Assembly (NCBI GenBank): GCA_947625455.1
Contig: CANQOJ010000066.1
Span: 1 to 11,039 of the forward strand
Length of the DNA: 11,039 bases
Origin: an uncultured Clostridia bacterium
GTDB lineage: Bacteria; Bacillota; Clostridia; Oscillospirales; Ruminococcaceae
Reading direction: 5' to 3'
The position numbers were made by a program, and so were the translations under genes. Positions 1-5,794 of the stretch are shown here, piece after piece. The notes below the pieces were generated by a model. That model was not told the DNA's origin. It was given only the letters and a program-made list of their open reading frames with translations, and did not search any database. Every line of letters begins with the position of its first letter. Position 1 is the first letter of the stretch.

Positions 1-6
1 ATTATT

Positions 7-915
7 ATGGCAGATTCTTATAATCAGTCCAACAAGGCGTATAGGAGGAGTCTGATGACTCACTCTATAATCAGATTGATAGTCTGCATTTTACTTACTA
101 TCATCTGCTTGTTCCCGCTTTATGTTATCATCACAAACGCGACAAGAACCAACAGCGAGATTATCGACAGCGGTATCAGCTTCTTTAGCGGTGCGCTTGG
201 AAAGAACTGGGATACCATTACTAACCCCGAAGTGTTCGGCGGATTTTTCGCGAGCAGTTTCCGTCTTTGGGACGGTTACAGAAACAGCCTTATTATTGCA
301 GGCTGTTCAACGATATTTACGGTGTTCTTCTCAGGAATGACAGCATACGGACTTGTTGTTTATGATTTTAAGGGAAAGAAATTTGCAACAAACTTCATAC
401 TTGCTGTAATGATGGTTCCTATGCAGGTTGTATCAACAGGTTTCCTGCAGTTTATGATCCAGATTAACCTCTACGGCGGACCGCAGGCTTACTTAGCCCT
501 TATTCTTCCGTCAATCGCAGCGCCTGCTGTTGTATTCTATATGCTTCAGTATATGCGCTCGTCATTCCCGCTGGAGATTGTTGAAGCGGCGAGAATAGAC
601 GGCTGCGGCGAGTTCAGAACGTTTATTCAGATTGCGCTCCCCATCTTCAAGCCCGCGTTTGCGGTTCAGGCAATATTCGCTTTCGTTACGAGCTGGAATA
701 ACTTCTATACGCCCTCCATGCTCCTCGGAACAGCGGACACAAGCCTTAAGACAATGCCTATGATGGTACAGACGGTACTTCTGGCGGATAAGCTCAGCGA
801 CTACGGCGCAAGATACCTCGTTGTTTCACTTTCTATCCTGCCCGTTGTAGTTATCTACCTTGTCCTCTCCAAGTTCATCGTCAAGGGCGTAGCTCTGGGC
901 GCAGTAAAGGGATAA
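7..915 (+). CDS. Carbohydrate ABC transporter permease, MalG type
   Basis: Inner-membrane permease subunit of a binding-protein-dependent sugar importer. It would pair with a MalF-type partner, a lipoprotein binding protein and an ATPase, none of which are in the window. Six hydrophobic segments can be seen at about residues 21-43, 94-118, 128-152, 160-182, 213-237 and 269-291. Between the fourth and fifth lies the EAA loop that docks on the ATPase (EAARIDGCGEFRTF, from residue 193), which is diagnostic of the family. The length of 302 residues fits MalG-like permeases. The start is uncertain. The frame is open to the left edge, ATG at 7 is the first start, and a second ATG at 55 has a perfect AGGAGG six bases upstream, giving 286 residues. 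The sugar cannot be told from sequence alone. It is probably the last gene of its operon, since a repeat-rich gap follows. Confidence 0.9.
   Translation: MADSYNQSNKAYRRSLMTHSIIRLIVCILLTIICLFPLYVIITNATRTNSEIIDSGISFFSGALGKNWDTITNPEVFGGFFASSFRLWDGYRNSLIIAGCSTIFTVFFSGMTAYGLVVYDFKGKKFATNFILAVMMVPMQVVSTGFLQFMIQINLYGGPQAYLALILPSIAAPAVVFYMLQYMRSSFPLEIVEAARIDGCGEFRTFIQIALPIFKPAFAVQAIFAFVTSWNNFYTPSMLLGTADTSLKTMPMMVQTVLLADKLSDYGARYLVVSLSILPVVVIYLVLSKFIVKGVALGAVKG
43..48 (+). promoter_or_regulatory. Strong Shine-Dalgarno inside the permease frame
   Basis: AGGAGG lies six bases before an in-frame ATG at 55. It is coded by two consecutive AGG arginine codons. It argues that translation may start at 55 rather than 7, but the match could be chance. 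Confidence 0.45.
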
Positions 916-947
916 ATCGGTTATAACCCCTTAGTTAAATAAAACTT

Positions 948-971
948 GATCCCCCTCTTTTGAGGGGGATC
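948..971 (+). terminator. Hairpin after the sugar permease gene
   Basis: A perfect 10-base-pair stem (GATCCCCCTC, loop TTTT, GAGGGGGATC) begins 33 bases after the permease stop codon. No T tract follows, so it may be a 3'-end-stabilising hairpin rather than a classical intrinsic terminator. Its position makes it the probable end of the operon transcript. Confidence 0.55.
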
Positions 972-1263
972 GTCAGTATATAATTGACAGTGTACAGTAA
1001 ACAGTAATGGCGCGCTTTTGCGGGGGCTTTGCCCCCGCACCCCCACCAGAGGGAAAACTTTATATCGCCGTCGCTGTTTTAAACTGAACGTTGTTTTTCT
1101 ATTACCTTATTACCAAAAGAGCGTAATCCCTCAACAGAATTACGCTCTCATAATATGAACACAATCTAAATCCGCCGCGCCAGCGGCACCGATTACTGAA
1201 TACTGTACACAGCGTTTTGCGCGCAGCGCATAATGCGTACATTGTCAACTGACAACAGGGGTT
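972..1263. repeat. Repeat-rich gap with nested inverted repeats
   Basis: No gene is convincing here. The stretch holds an inverted pair at 990-1008 and 1192-1210 (17 of 19 bases match), a GC hairpin at 1019-1039 (TGCGGGGGC, TTT, GCCCCCGCA), a 10-base-pair stem at 1118-1148 (AGAGCGTAAT and its complement) and a small stem at 1173-1186. Hairpins of this GGGGGC-TTT-GCCCCC type are familiar as dispersed intergenic elements in Oscillospiraceae genomes. That it is a dispersed family here is inference. A 60-codon minus-strand frame through the region (1102-1284) is made of these repeats and is not a gene. Confidence 0.6.
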
Positions 1264-1299
1264 CAAGGGGAAAACCTTTTTCAAAAGGTTTTCCCCTTG
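1264..1299. repeat. Long perfect hairpin
   Basis: A 16-base-pair perfect stem (CAAGGGGAAAACCTTT pairing with AAAGGTTTTCCCCTTG) has a four-base loop. It sits just beyond the end of the minus-strand NrdD-like gene and could end that transcript. No U tract follows on the minus strand, and the sequence resembles a dispersed intergenic repeat, so the terminator role is tentative. Confidence 0.65.
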
Positions 1300-1327
1300 C
1301 TAAAACTACTTATTGCTAGCGAACAGC

Positions 1328-1597
1328 TTACATTACTTGGTGCTTAACGCGAGCCTTTTCTTCGGCGCGCTTAGCGTTGTTGAATCTGTCGAGCGTACCA
1401 ACGAGGTAGCCGGTAATTCTGCGGATACGCTGAAAGGGGACATCGGAAAAGCTGTACTTTGTGTTTACAAAGTCGCCGTCAATTTCAAGCTCAATAGCCT
1501 GCAAATTTTTATCGGGATACTTTTCCGCCGCGTCCTCTATATAGTACTGAACCTCAGCATCTGAAAGCTTACCGCCTATTACATTAACGTCAATCAT
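1328..1597 (-). CDS. Small stand-alone protein resembling the NrdD C-terminus
   Basis: An 89-residue protein with no cysteine at all. Residues 57-86 (RIRRITGYLVGTLDRFNNAK and the following RAEE..RVKH) resemble the region near the C-terminal end of class III anaerobic ribonucleoside-triphosphate reductase. Short proteins of this kind in Clostridia are often annotated under that name. The catalytic domain, the glycyl radical loop and the zinc cysteines are missing, so it cannot reduce nucleotides alone. Its role is unknown and could be regulatory or a partner of the full enzyme. The start is chosen at 1597 because GAGGAG lies seven bases upstream. A longer frame from 1642 would begin upstream of the predicted transcription start. 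The assignment rests on motif memory, not an alignment. Confidence 0.7.
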   Translation of the reverse strand: MIDVNVIGGKLSDAEVQYYIEDAAEKYPDKNLQAIELEIDGDFVNTKYSFSDVPFQRIRRITGYLVGTLDRFNNAKRAEEKARVKHQVM

Positions 1598-1604
1598 TTT
1601 AATT

Positions 1605-1610
1605 CTCCTC
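1605..1610 (-). promoter_or_regulatory. Ribosome binding site fixing the NrdD-like start
   Basis: GAGGAG on the minus strand, seven bases before the ATG at 1597. The upstream in-frame ATG at 1642 has no such site. Confidence 0.75.
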
Positions 1611-1632
1611 TCTATATTTTGGGTGTATTTTA

Positions 1633-1661
1633 AGTATAACACAATATCTTGTATATGTCAA
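1633..1661 (-). promoter_or_regulatory. Sigma-A promoter of the NrdD-like gene
   Basis: On the minus strand TTGACA (1661-1656) is followed after exactly 17 bases by TATACT (1638-1633). Transcription would begin near 1626, leaving a leader of about 30 bases before the ATG at 1597. Confidence 0.85.
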
Positions 1662-1696
1662 TCGGCATTTTACACAATTTTTAGTATAATTTTTTG

Positions 1697-2809
1697 TTAA
1701 GCAACGACTTTGTTTTTGCCGCTGTTTTTTCCGTCATACAACCGCTTGTCTGCAACGGAGATAAGCAAATCCATGTAAGTTGACGAATGAATACCGATTT
1801 CTGAGCGTTCGGTTTCGGAATAATCAACCATACCAAAGGTCATACTAACCTTGACGTTTAAGCTGTTGTACACAATTTTCAGCTCGCTTATCCGCTTTCT
1901 GACGCCCTCAATGCGCGTTAAACATTCATTCCTGTTGCCGAGCAGGATAACAAGCATTTCCTCGCCGCCCCATCTTACGGCAATTTCTCCGTCCTTGACT
2001 TCATTCAGGATTGTCTCCGCAACGCTTTTCAGCACCAGATCCCCGCAGTCATGCCCGTATGTATCGTTTACCTTTTTAAAGTCGTCAATATCGCCCAGAA
2101 TAACGCAGAAACTCTCGCCTTTTTTCGACAGACCGTCGAAATAATTCCATAAAGCATGACGGTTGTAAAGCCCTGTAAGCGCGTCATGTTCAGCGATAAA
2201 TTCAAGTTCGTCGTTTTTCTCGTTCAGCTTGTTTATTGAAACGAAAATTTCCGCAACAAACATTATAGTAAACGCGCAAAGGCAAATCATTGCATACAGG
2301 ATATTTACGACTTTAAGAATGTTGGTTTCAAATGCCGACAGTTCGTTTAAATTGACCAGCTTTAAAACCGAACCGAACACAATATCAAACGAAACGCTTA
2401 TTACAAGCGCAATAACGACAATTGCCGTAAATCTGAAAATCCTGCTGTAAAACTTTTTTCTCTCCTCGTAGAAAAACAGGCAGTACGCCGCGACAGGAAT
2501 GGTGAGCATATAGTAAACGTAAAATCCCACGTCAAGTCCCTGTATCATGGTGCAGAGAAAGGCATGAACTACAATTTCCGCAAAAATGGCGTTGATCCAC
2601 CTGTTAGCGTGCTTGCTTACAGTGCCTTTAAAACAATCCGCAGTACAGCAGACATAAAGCAAAACGCTGAGTATATTGAAGCAAGCCATAAAATACATTC
2701 CGAAAACGATAAATTCAATAAGAAACGTCAGGTGCATAACCGCACAGCAAACGCAGATTAACTTGAACTTATTGTCAACAGACAGCTTTGAAACATCTAT
2801 TTCAAGCAC
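1697..2809 (-). CDS. Membrane-anchored GGDEF diguanylate cyclase
   Basis: Makes cyclic di-GMP from two GTP at the inner face of the membrane. The N-terminal 190 residues hold about six hydrophobic segments (roughly 14-37, 39-56, 72-90, 95-114, 124-144 and 166-190), which would be a membrane sensor of unknown signal. After a short polar linker the GGDEF domain follows: DALTGLYNR at 209-217, metal-binding GDIDDFKKVND at 239-249, the active-site loop RWGGEEML at 279-286 and the terminal ADKRLYDGK near 353-361. GGEEM is a catalytically competent variant of GGDEF. The position of the inhibitory RxxD site reads KDGE (272-275), so product inhibition may be weak or absent. The start is a GTG with a modest GGGAAG upstream, and the next in-frame ATG (residue 25) is a possible alternative. 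It has its own promoter and no operon partner. Confidence 0.93.
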   Translation of the reverse strand: MLEIDVSKLSVDNKFKLICVCCAVMHLTFLIEFIVFGMYFMACFNILSVLLYVCCTADCFKGTVSKHANRWINAIFAEIVVHAFLCTMIQGLDVGFYVYYMLTIPVAAYCLFFYEERKKFYSRIFRFTAIVVIALVISVSFDIVFGSVLKLVNLNELSAFETNILKVVNILYAMICLCAFTIMFVAEIFVSINKLNEKNDELEFIAEHDALTGLYNRHALWNYFDGLSKKGESFCVILGDIDDFKKVNDTYGHDCGDLVLKSVAETILNEVKDGEIAVRWGGEEMLVILLGNRNECLTRIEGVRKRISELKIVYNSLNVKVSMTFGMVDYSETERSEIGIHSSTYMDLLISVADKRLYDGKNSGKNKVVA

Positions 2810-2857
2810 TTACGTCACTTCCCGTCAATTACAGAATAAACATAGCTGTACATAGTA

Positions 2858-2886
2858 ATTATATCACAATTTAAAAATAAAATCAA
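2858..2886 (-). promoter_or_regulatory. Promoter of the GGDEF gene
   Basis: On the minus strand TTGATT (2886-2881), 17 bases, then TATAAT (2863-2858). The -10 box is extended by TGA directly before it. The leader to the GTG start would be about 42 bases. Confidence 0.75.
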
Positions 2887-2961
2887 CAGCTTTTTACATA
2901 CAAGTGATAGAATAAATAAAATTTTTATCCACAACCGAATGTAAAAATTATGGAGAAACTA

Positions 2962-2990
2962 TTGACAAATTGATTATGATATGATAAAAT
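2962..2990 (+). promoter_or_regulatory. Promoter of the rubrerythrin-rubredoxin operon
   Basis: TTGACA at 2962-2967, a 17-base spacer, and an extended -10 TGATAAAAT ending at 2990. Transcription should start near 2997. This is among the best promoter matches in the window and suits a highly expressed stress operon. Confidence 0.85.
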
Positions 2991-3009
2991 TAAATTATCA
3001 AAATTTTGA
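2974..3009 (+). promoter_or_regulatory. Candidate operator palindromes over the rubrerythrin promoter
   Basis: Three AT-rich dyads overlap the -10 and start site: TTATGATATGATAA at 2974-2987 (12 of 14 bases symmetric), TGATAA and TTATCA arms at 2982-3000, and the perfect 12-mer TCAAAATTTTGA at 2998-3009. Rubrerythrin operons of clostridia are known PerR targets, and the first dyad resembles a PerR/Fur-type box loosely. AT richness makes chance symmetry easy, so this is a suggestion only. Confidence 0.35.
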
Positions 3010-3016
3010 AATTTTT

Positions 3017-3022
3017 AGGAGG
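3017..3022 (+). promoter_or_regulatory. Ribosome binding site of rubrerythrin
   Basis: AGGAGG, nine bases before the ATG at 3032. It sets the start and gives a 181-residue protein. Confidence 0.9.
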
Positions 3023-3031
3023 TTTTTTGTT

Positions 3032-3577
3032 ATGAAATATGTTTGCCCTGTCTGCGGATACGTTTATGTAGGCGAGTCCGCACCCGAAAAATGCCCGCAG
3101 TGCGGTGTTCCCGGAAGCAAGTTTAAGGTTATGGAAGAGGACGACAAGCTCGTTTTTGCCTGCGAACATGAAATCGGAATAACCGACGGCGTGCCTGAAG
3201 AAATTGTTGAGGGTTTGCGCGCTAACTTCACAGGCGAATGCACTGAAGTAGGCATGTATCTTGCTATGGCGAGAGCGGCTTACAGAGAGGGTTATGCCGA
3301 AGTTGGCATGTACTATGAAAAGGCAGCTTACGAGGAGGCTGAACATGCGGCGAAGTTTGCGGAAATGCTCGGAGAGGTAGTCTCGGCGTCAACAAAGGAG
3401 AACCTCACAAAGCGCGTTGCGGCTGAGCATGGCGCGACAGCAGGCAAGCTTGACCTTGCCAAAAAGGCTAAGGCGGCTAACCTTGACGCAATCCACGACA
3501 CCGTTCACGAAATGGCAAAGGACGAGGCGCGTCACGGAAAGGCGTTTGAGGGTTTGCTCAACCGTTATTTCAAGTAA
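3032..3577 (+). CDS. rbr: Rubrerythrin, reverse type with N-terminal rubredoxin domain
   Basis: Cytoplasmic NADH-linked peroxidase that reduces hydrogen peroxide to water and protects strict anaerobes from oxygen. The 181-residue protein begins with a rubredoxin-type iron site (CPVCGY at 5-10, CPQCG at 21-25). A four-helix ferritin-like domain follows, with probable diiron ligands E69, E102 and H105, E132, E160, E165 and H168 (two ExxH motifs). Having the rubredoxin domain first is the reverse-rubrerythrin layout known from Clostridium. The start at 3032 has AGGAGG nine bases upstream. A longer frame from 2981 would begin inside the promoter and is excluded. Rubredoxin follows 18 bases downstream in the same operon and probably delivers its electrons. 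Confidence 0.95.
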   Translation: MKYVCPVCGYVYVGESAPEKCPQCGVPGSKFKVMEEDDKLVFACEHEIGITDGVPEEIVEGLRANFTGECTEVGMYLAMARAAYREGYAEVGMYYEKAAYEEAEHAAKFAEMLGEVVSASTKENLTKRVAAEHGATAGKLDLAKKAKAANLDAIHDTVHEMAKDEARHGKAFEGLLNRYFK

Positions 3578-3595
3578 TCAAAAAGGAGAAGTCAT

Positions 3596-3751
3596 ATGGA
3601 AAAGCACGTTTGCCCCTGCGGATATGTTTACGATCCCGCGGTAGGCGATCCCGACGGCGGAATTGCTCCCGGCACAAAGTGGGAGGATATTCCCGATGAT
3701 TGGGTTTGCCCCGTTTGCGGACTTGGCAAGGACGCATTTGAGGTTGAATAA
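3596..3751 (+). CDS. Rubredoxin with a shortened first knuckle
   Basis: A 51-residue one-electron carrier with a single Fe(Cys)4 site, expected to pass electrons to the rubrerythrin encoded just upstream. The body is textbook rubredoxin: GYVYDPAVGDPDGGIAPGT at 9-27, then DDWVCPVCGLGKDAFEVE to the end, with the second knuckle CPVCG at 38-42. The first knuckle is odd. It reads C6-P-C8-G, one residue between the cysteines, where the usual pattern has two. All four cysteines are still present. AAGGAG lies seven bases before the ATG, and an intrinsic terminator closes the operon 13 bases after the stop. Confidence 0.95.
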   Translation: MEKHVCPCGYVYDPAVGDPDGGIAPGTKWEDIPDDWVCPVCGLGKDAFEVE

Positions 3752-3764
3752 GTAAAAAGAATTG

Positions 3765-3794
3765 TCGGGTTGCCGTATGGCAACCCGATTTTTT
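3765..3794 (+). terminator. Intrinsic terminator of the rubrerythrin operon
   Basis: A ten-base-pair GC-rich stem (TCGGGTTGCC, loop GTAT, GGCAACCCGA) is followed directly by six T residues. Confidence 0.95.
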
Positions 3795-3804
3795 GTGTCA
3801 TGTT

Positions 3805-3854
3805 AAAGTTGCTGAAAACAAGGAGAGCTGTCGGCGGGTGCTGGCGGCAACTTT
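3805..3854. repeat. Spaced inverted repeat
   Basis: AAAGTTGC at 3805-3812 and GCAACTTT at 3847-3854 could pair around a 34-base loop. The stretch up to 3907 otherwise shows no gene or signal. Confidence 0.3.
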
Positions 3855-3907
3855 GATGTTTACGTCACACCACAGCCTTTGACGGTTTCTCAACCTTTCC
3901 TCCCGAA

Positions 3908-4107
3908 CACCGCTCCGAGGCGGCGAAACAAAGGCTAAAGCCCTGCTAGGAGCTAGAGATAAAGAGGTTAGAGGCTAGAGTTTGAACTAAACAAGGTTTG
4001 AAAAGGAAATCTTGTTTTTGCTAAACTCTAGCCTCTAGCTTCTTAAATTCTAGCCTCTAGAAGCAGACTCACTGCGTCAGCAGTGGTTTCGCCGCCTCGG
4101 AGCGGTG
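3908..4107. mobile_element. 200-base MITE-like element with 22-base terminal inverted repeats
   Basis: The ends 3908-3929 and 4086-4107 are perfect reverse complements over 22 bases (core CCGCTCCGAGGCGGCGAA). Inside lies a second inverted pair, 3969-3983 against 4023-4037 (15 bases, TAGAGGCTAGAGTTT), and a direct repeat TCTAGCCTCTAG at 4027-4038 and 4049-4060. There is no transposase and no credible coding frame. The layout is that of a non-autonomous miniature element or a large RNA hairpin. No clear target-site duplication was found, so mobility is inference. Confidence 0.5.
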
Positions 4108-4241
4108 CGCTTTGGAGAAAGCGAGCGTTTGCTGCGGAAATAGGCGAAACGTTGCCGTATACGCCGCAACGAAAGCGCAGTCGAAAGAGGACTGAGCCTT
4201 TCGCTTCGCTCAAGGCTCGCATGTTTTCGCTTCGCGAAAAT
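4108..4241. repeat. Run of five adjacent small hairpins
   Basis: Consecutive stems can be drawn at 4108-4123 (CGCTTT/AAAGCG), 4150-4171 (CGTTGC/GCAACG), 4178-4194 (CAGTC/GACTG), 4194-4218 (GAGCCTT/AAGGCTC) and 4224-4240 (TTTTCGC/GCGAAAA). No reading frame in the gap looks like a gene. A 63-codon arginine-rich frame on the minus strand (4077-4268) is a by-product of the repeats. It may be a dispersed repeat or a structured RNA; no promoter was recognised. Confidence 0.4.
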
Positions 4242-4282
4242 GCGGCGCTGGGTTGCTGAAATCCTCAAAGAGCATTGAACGC

Positions 4283-4323
4283 AAAAAAAGGCAACGCGCT
4301 GTCACCAACTCAAACGCGTTGCC
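4283..4323 (-). terminator. Terminator overlapping the end of the last minus-strand gene
   Basis: On the minus strand GGCAACGCG (4323-4315) pairs with CGCGTTGCC (4298-4290) and is followed by seven U residues (4289-4283). The first arm is made of the final codons and stop of the gene ending at 4310. The opposite strand also has a T-rich stretch after the stem, so it may work both ways. Confidence 0.88.
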
Positions 4324-4717
4324 TCTTTTTCAATATTACCCAGTAGTCAACCTTAATAACGTCGCGCCCGTAAAAATAAATCCGCACCTCGTTGTCTTTC
4401 TTGGCTAAAAACAACCGTCCCTTTACAGAATACGGAAAATTGCGTATGTTTTTTTTCAGAATACGCCTGGCATAAGAGTTCACGAAAGTCTGTGACATAC
4501 CAAAGTTTCCCTTTGAGTATGCTTCCTGCCAGTTGCAAAAGCGGATGCGTTGAGGTTCATCGCTGTCGTAAAAATGCTCGCAGACTTCTTCGGCATAGTA
4601 ATGCTTAAAAAGTTTGTCAATAAGCCTGTTCGAGAGTTTTACATATTTGTAAGAAAACCCGCAGTTTCTGTCGCTTTCAAGCTGCTCGTCAATCAGCTCC
4701 CGTACAACGCAAATCAT
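4310..4717 (-). CDS. Unrecognised small basic protein
   Basis: I do not recognise this 135-residue protein. It has no membrane segment and no signal peptide. It is rich in lysine, arginine and aromatic residues, especially towards the C-terminus (RRILKKNIRNFPYSVKGRLF, then IYFYGRDVIKVDYWVILKK), which may suggest a small alpha/beta fold that binds nucleic acid or phosphate. Its ATG overlaps the stop codon of the DUF1893 gene by four bases (ATGA). It is therefore almost certainly translated in the same operon as the ECF transporter subunit, and a functional link is likely. The terminator begins inside its last codons. Confidence 0.8.
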   Translation of the reverse strand: MICVVRELIDEQLESDRNCGFSYKYVKLSNRLIDKLFKHYYAEEVCEHFYDSDEPQRIRFCNWQEAYSKGNFGMSQTFVNSYARRILKKNIRNFPYSVKGRLFLAKKDNEVRIYFYGRDVIKVDYWVILKKRQRV

Positions 4718-5139
4718 GACTTTCCCGCCATTTCGCTTAATTTTGCCGTTAATGCCGAATACGCGCCCTCAACGTCATCTATGTCCTTAACCGCCGTTTC
4801 CATAGGACACAATCCGTCGCCTTTTCGGTTGATTATGTTTTCGGCAAGCGTTGCAAATTCGCAGTCAATGCCGTGGTTTTTGAAAACCTCAACCGCGCTT
4901 TTGCTCATGACTTCCCCGTATACCGCTTTGACGTCAAGTTTGACATACAGCATTGCCGCGGCTTTGCCGACTATTTTGTCAGCGGCGGAAAAGCCCGAAA
5001 GCTGAGTTTCATTTCTGATAAACTCAACTAACGGCTTTATCCCTGTTTCACTGCTTTCATAAACAACGTCTCCCTTGCATAAAACGCAGGAGCAGTTTTT
5101 TTGCGTTAAAAGCGCTTTTGCCTTGTTGATGTCAGTCAT
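4714..5139 (-). CDS. DUF1893 family protein (TM1506-like)
   Basis: A 141-residue cytoplasmic protein of the DUF1893 family, whose structural example is Thermotoga TM1506, with a fold like cytidine deaminases. Family-type blocks are visible: GIKPLVEF at 33-40, ADKIVGKAAAMLYV at 53-66, VYGEVMSKSAVEVFKNHGID at 73-92 and NRKGDGLCPME at 104-114. The GDGLCPME segment, with its cysteine, is a typical conserved patch, but the reaction is unknown. The start overlaps the end of the ECF gene by eight bases, the leader site is weak, and translation is probably coupled. Sitting behind a vitamin transporter subunit, it could modify the imported compound. That is inference. Confidence 0.88.
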   Translation of the reverse strand: MTDINKAKALLTQKNCSCVLCKGDVVYESSETGIKPLVEFIRNETQLSGFSAADKIVGKAAAMLYVKLDVKAVYGEVMSKSAVEVFKNHGIDCEFATLAENIINRKGDGLCPMETAVKDIDDVEGAYSALTAKLSEMAGKS

Positions 5140-5695
5140 GCTTTTTCAAATTCTCCAGACGGTAAACGATAAGCGGTATAAATGCCCATTGAAGAACAAG
5201 TCCGAAAAGTCCCGCGGAAATACTCGTCCAGATTGTCGCAATTTTTACTTGAGTGTTGCCGAAAGCGTAAACCGAGAGCAGAATTGCACCCGCTCTTACC
5301 GCGCGTCCCGCGACTTGCGCTATAACAACCTTAACGATTGTCGGCAGTTTTACGTTTCTCAAAAGTCCCGCGCAAAGCCCGTAACCGCAAAGTTCAATCA
5401 TCATAAACGGAAGCATTGTAATTCCCGGCATTCCCGACAGCGCAAAACTTGCAAGCGGACCTAAAACTCCCGCAATCGCTCCCGCATACGGTCCCGCGAG
5501 AAGCCCGACAAGTATAATCGGCAGGTGCATAGGCAAAAACGTTTCGCCAAGCGATGTGCCGACGCCCGAAACCGCGCCGATAACGTGGAATATCTGCGGT
5601 ACAGCCACCGCCGCAACTATTGCCGTAAGCGTTGCAATCGCCTGCGCCTTGACTGAAAGGCGGGGTTTTTCCAATGTTGCAGTAAATTCAGACAT
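5132..5695 (-). CDS. ECF transporter S component (substrate-binding membrane subunit)
   Basis: A 187-residue integral membrane protein with about six hydrophobic segments, predicted to bind a vitamin or related small molecule and to share the EcfA/EcfA'/EcfT energising module encoded elsewhere. The block FLPMHLPIILVGLLAGPYAG (about residues 53-72) followed by GALG-like GVLGPLASFALSG is typical of the ECF-S family. The substrate cannot be assigned. The start at 5695 is chosen because AAAGGAG lies eight bases upstream. A frame from 5725 would begin at or before the predicted transcription start. It is the first gene of a three-gene operon with DUF1893 and the unrecognised basic protein. Confidence 0.88.
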   Translation of the reverse strand: MSEFTATLEKPRLSVKAQAIATLTAIVAAVAVPQIFHVIGAVSGVGTSLGETFLPMHLPIILVGLLAGPYAGAIAGVLGPLASFALSGMPGITMLPFMMIELCGYGLCAGLLRNVKLPTIVKVVIAQVAGRAVRAGAILLSVYAFGNTQVKIATIWTSISAGLFGLVLQWAFIPLIVYRLENLKKHD

Positions 5696-5703
5696 AATAA
5701 TAT

Positions 5704-5710
5704 CTCCTTT
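5704..5710 (-). promoter_or_regulatory. Ribosome binding site fixing the ECF start
   Basis: AAAGGAG on the minus strand, eight bases before the ATG at 5695. Confidence 0.8.
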
Positions 5711-5729
5711 AAAAATTATTTTCAATTAA

Positions 5730-5758
5730 ATTATACAATTTTTTCCGCAGAATTTCAA
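5730..5758 (-). promoter_or_regulatory. Promoter of the ECF-DUF1893 operon
   Basis: On the minus strand TTGAAA (5758-5753), 17 bases, TATAAT (5735-5730). Transcription would start near 5723, giving a leader of under 30 bases. No room remains for a riboswitch in this leader. Confidence 0.8.
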
Positions 5759-5794
5759 GCCTTTAATTGTGAAAATATAACGAAATTTTCATCT

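Noticed and set aside
1102..1284. 60-codon minus-strand frame in the repeat gap
   Set aside because: It is made of inverted repeats, with no start signal and no family resemblance.
3595..3751. A frameshift or base loss causing the odd rubredoxin knuckle
   Set aside because: The frame is intact on both sides, and only loss of a whole codon would explain it. It is therefore treated as a real variant.
4027..4060. TCTAGCCTCTAG repeats as a possible CRISPR array
   Set aside because: Only two direct copies 10 bases apart, with further copies inverted. There is no regular repeat-spacer pattern and no cas gene.
4077..4268. 63-codon arginine-rich frame on the minus strand
   Set aside because: It lies within the hairpin repeats, has no ribosome binding site, and its composition simply reflects the repeats.
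5075..5464. 129-codon plus-strand frame opposite the ECF gene
   Set aside because: Polar, low-quality composition with no start signal. The opposite strand encodes a typical membrane protein with a promoter and ribosome binding site.
5770..5791. TGAAAAT/ATTTTCA hairpin after murD as a terminator
   Set aside because: The stem is all A-T except one pair and there is no U tract on the minus strand, so it is too weak to call.
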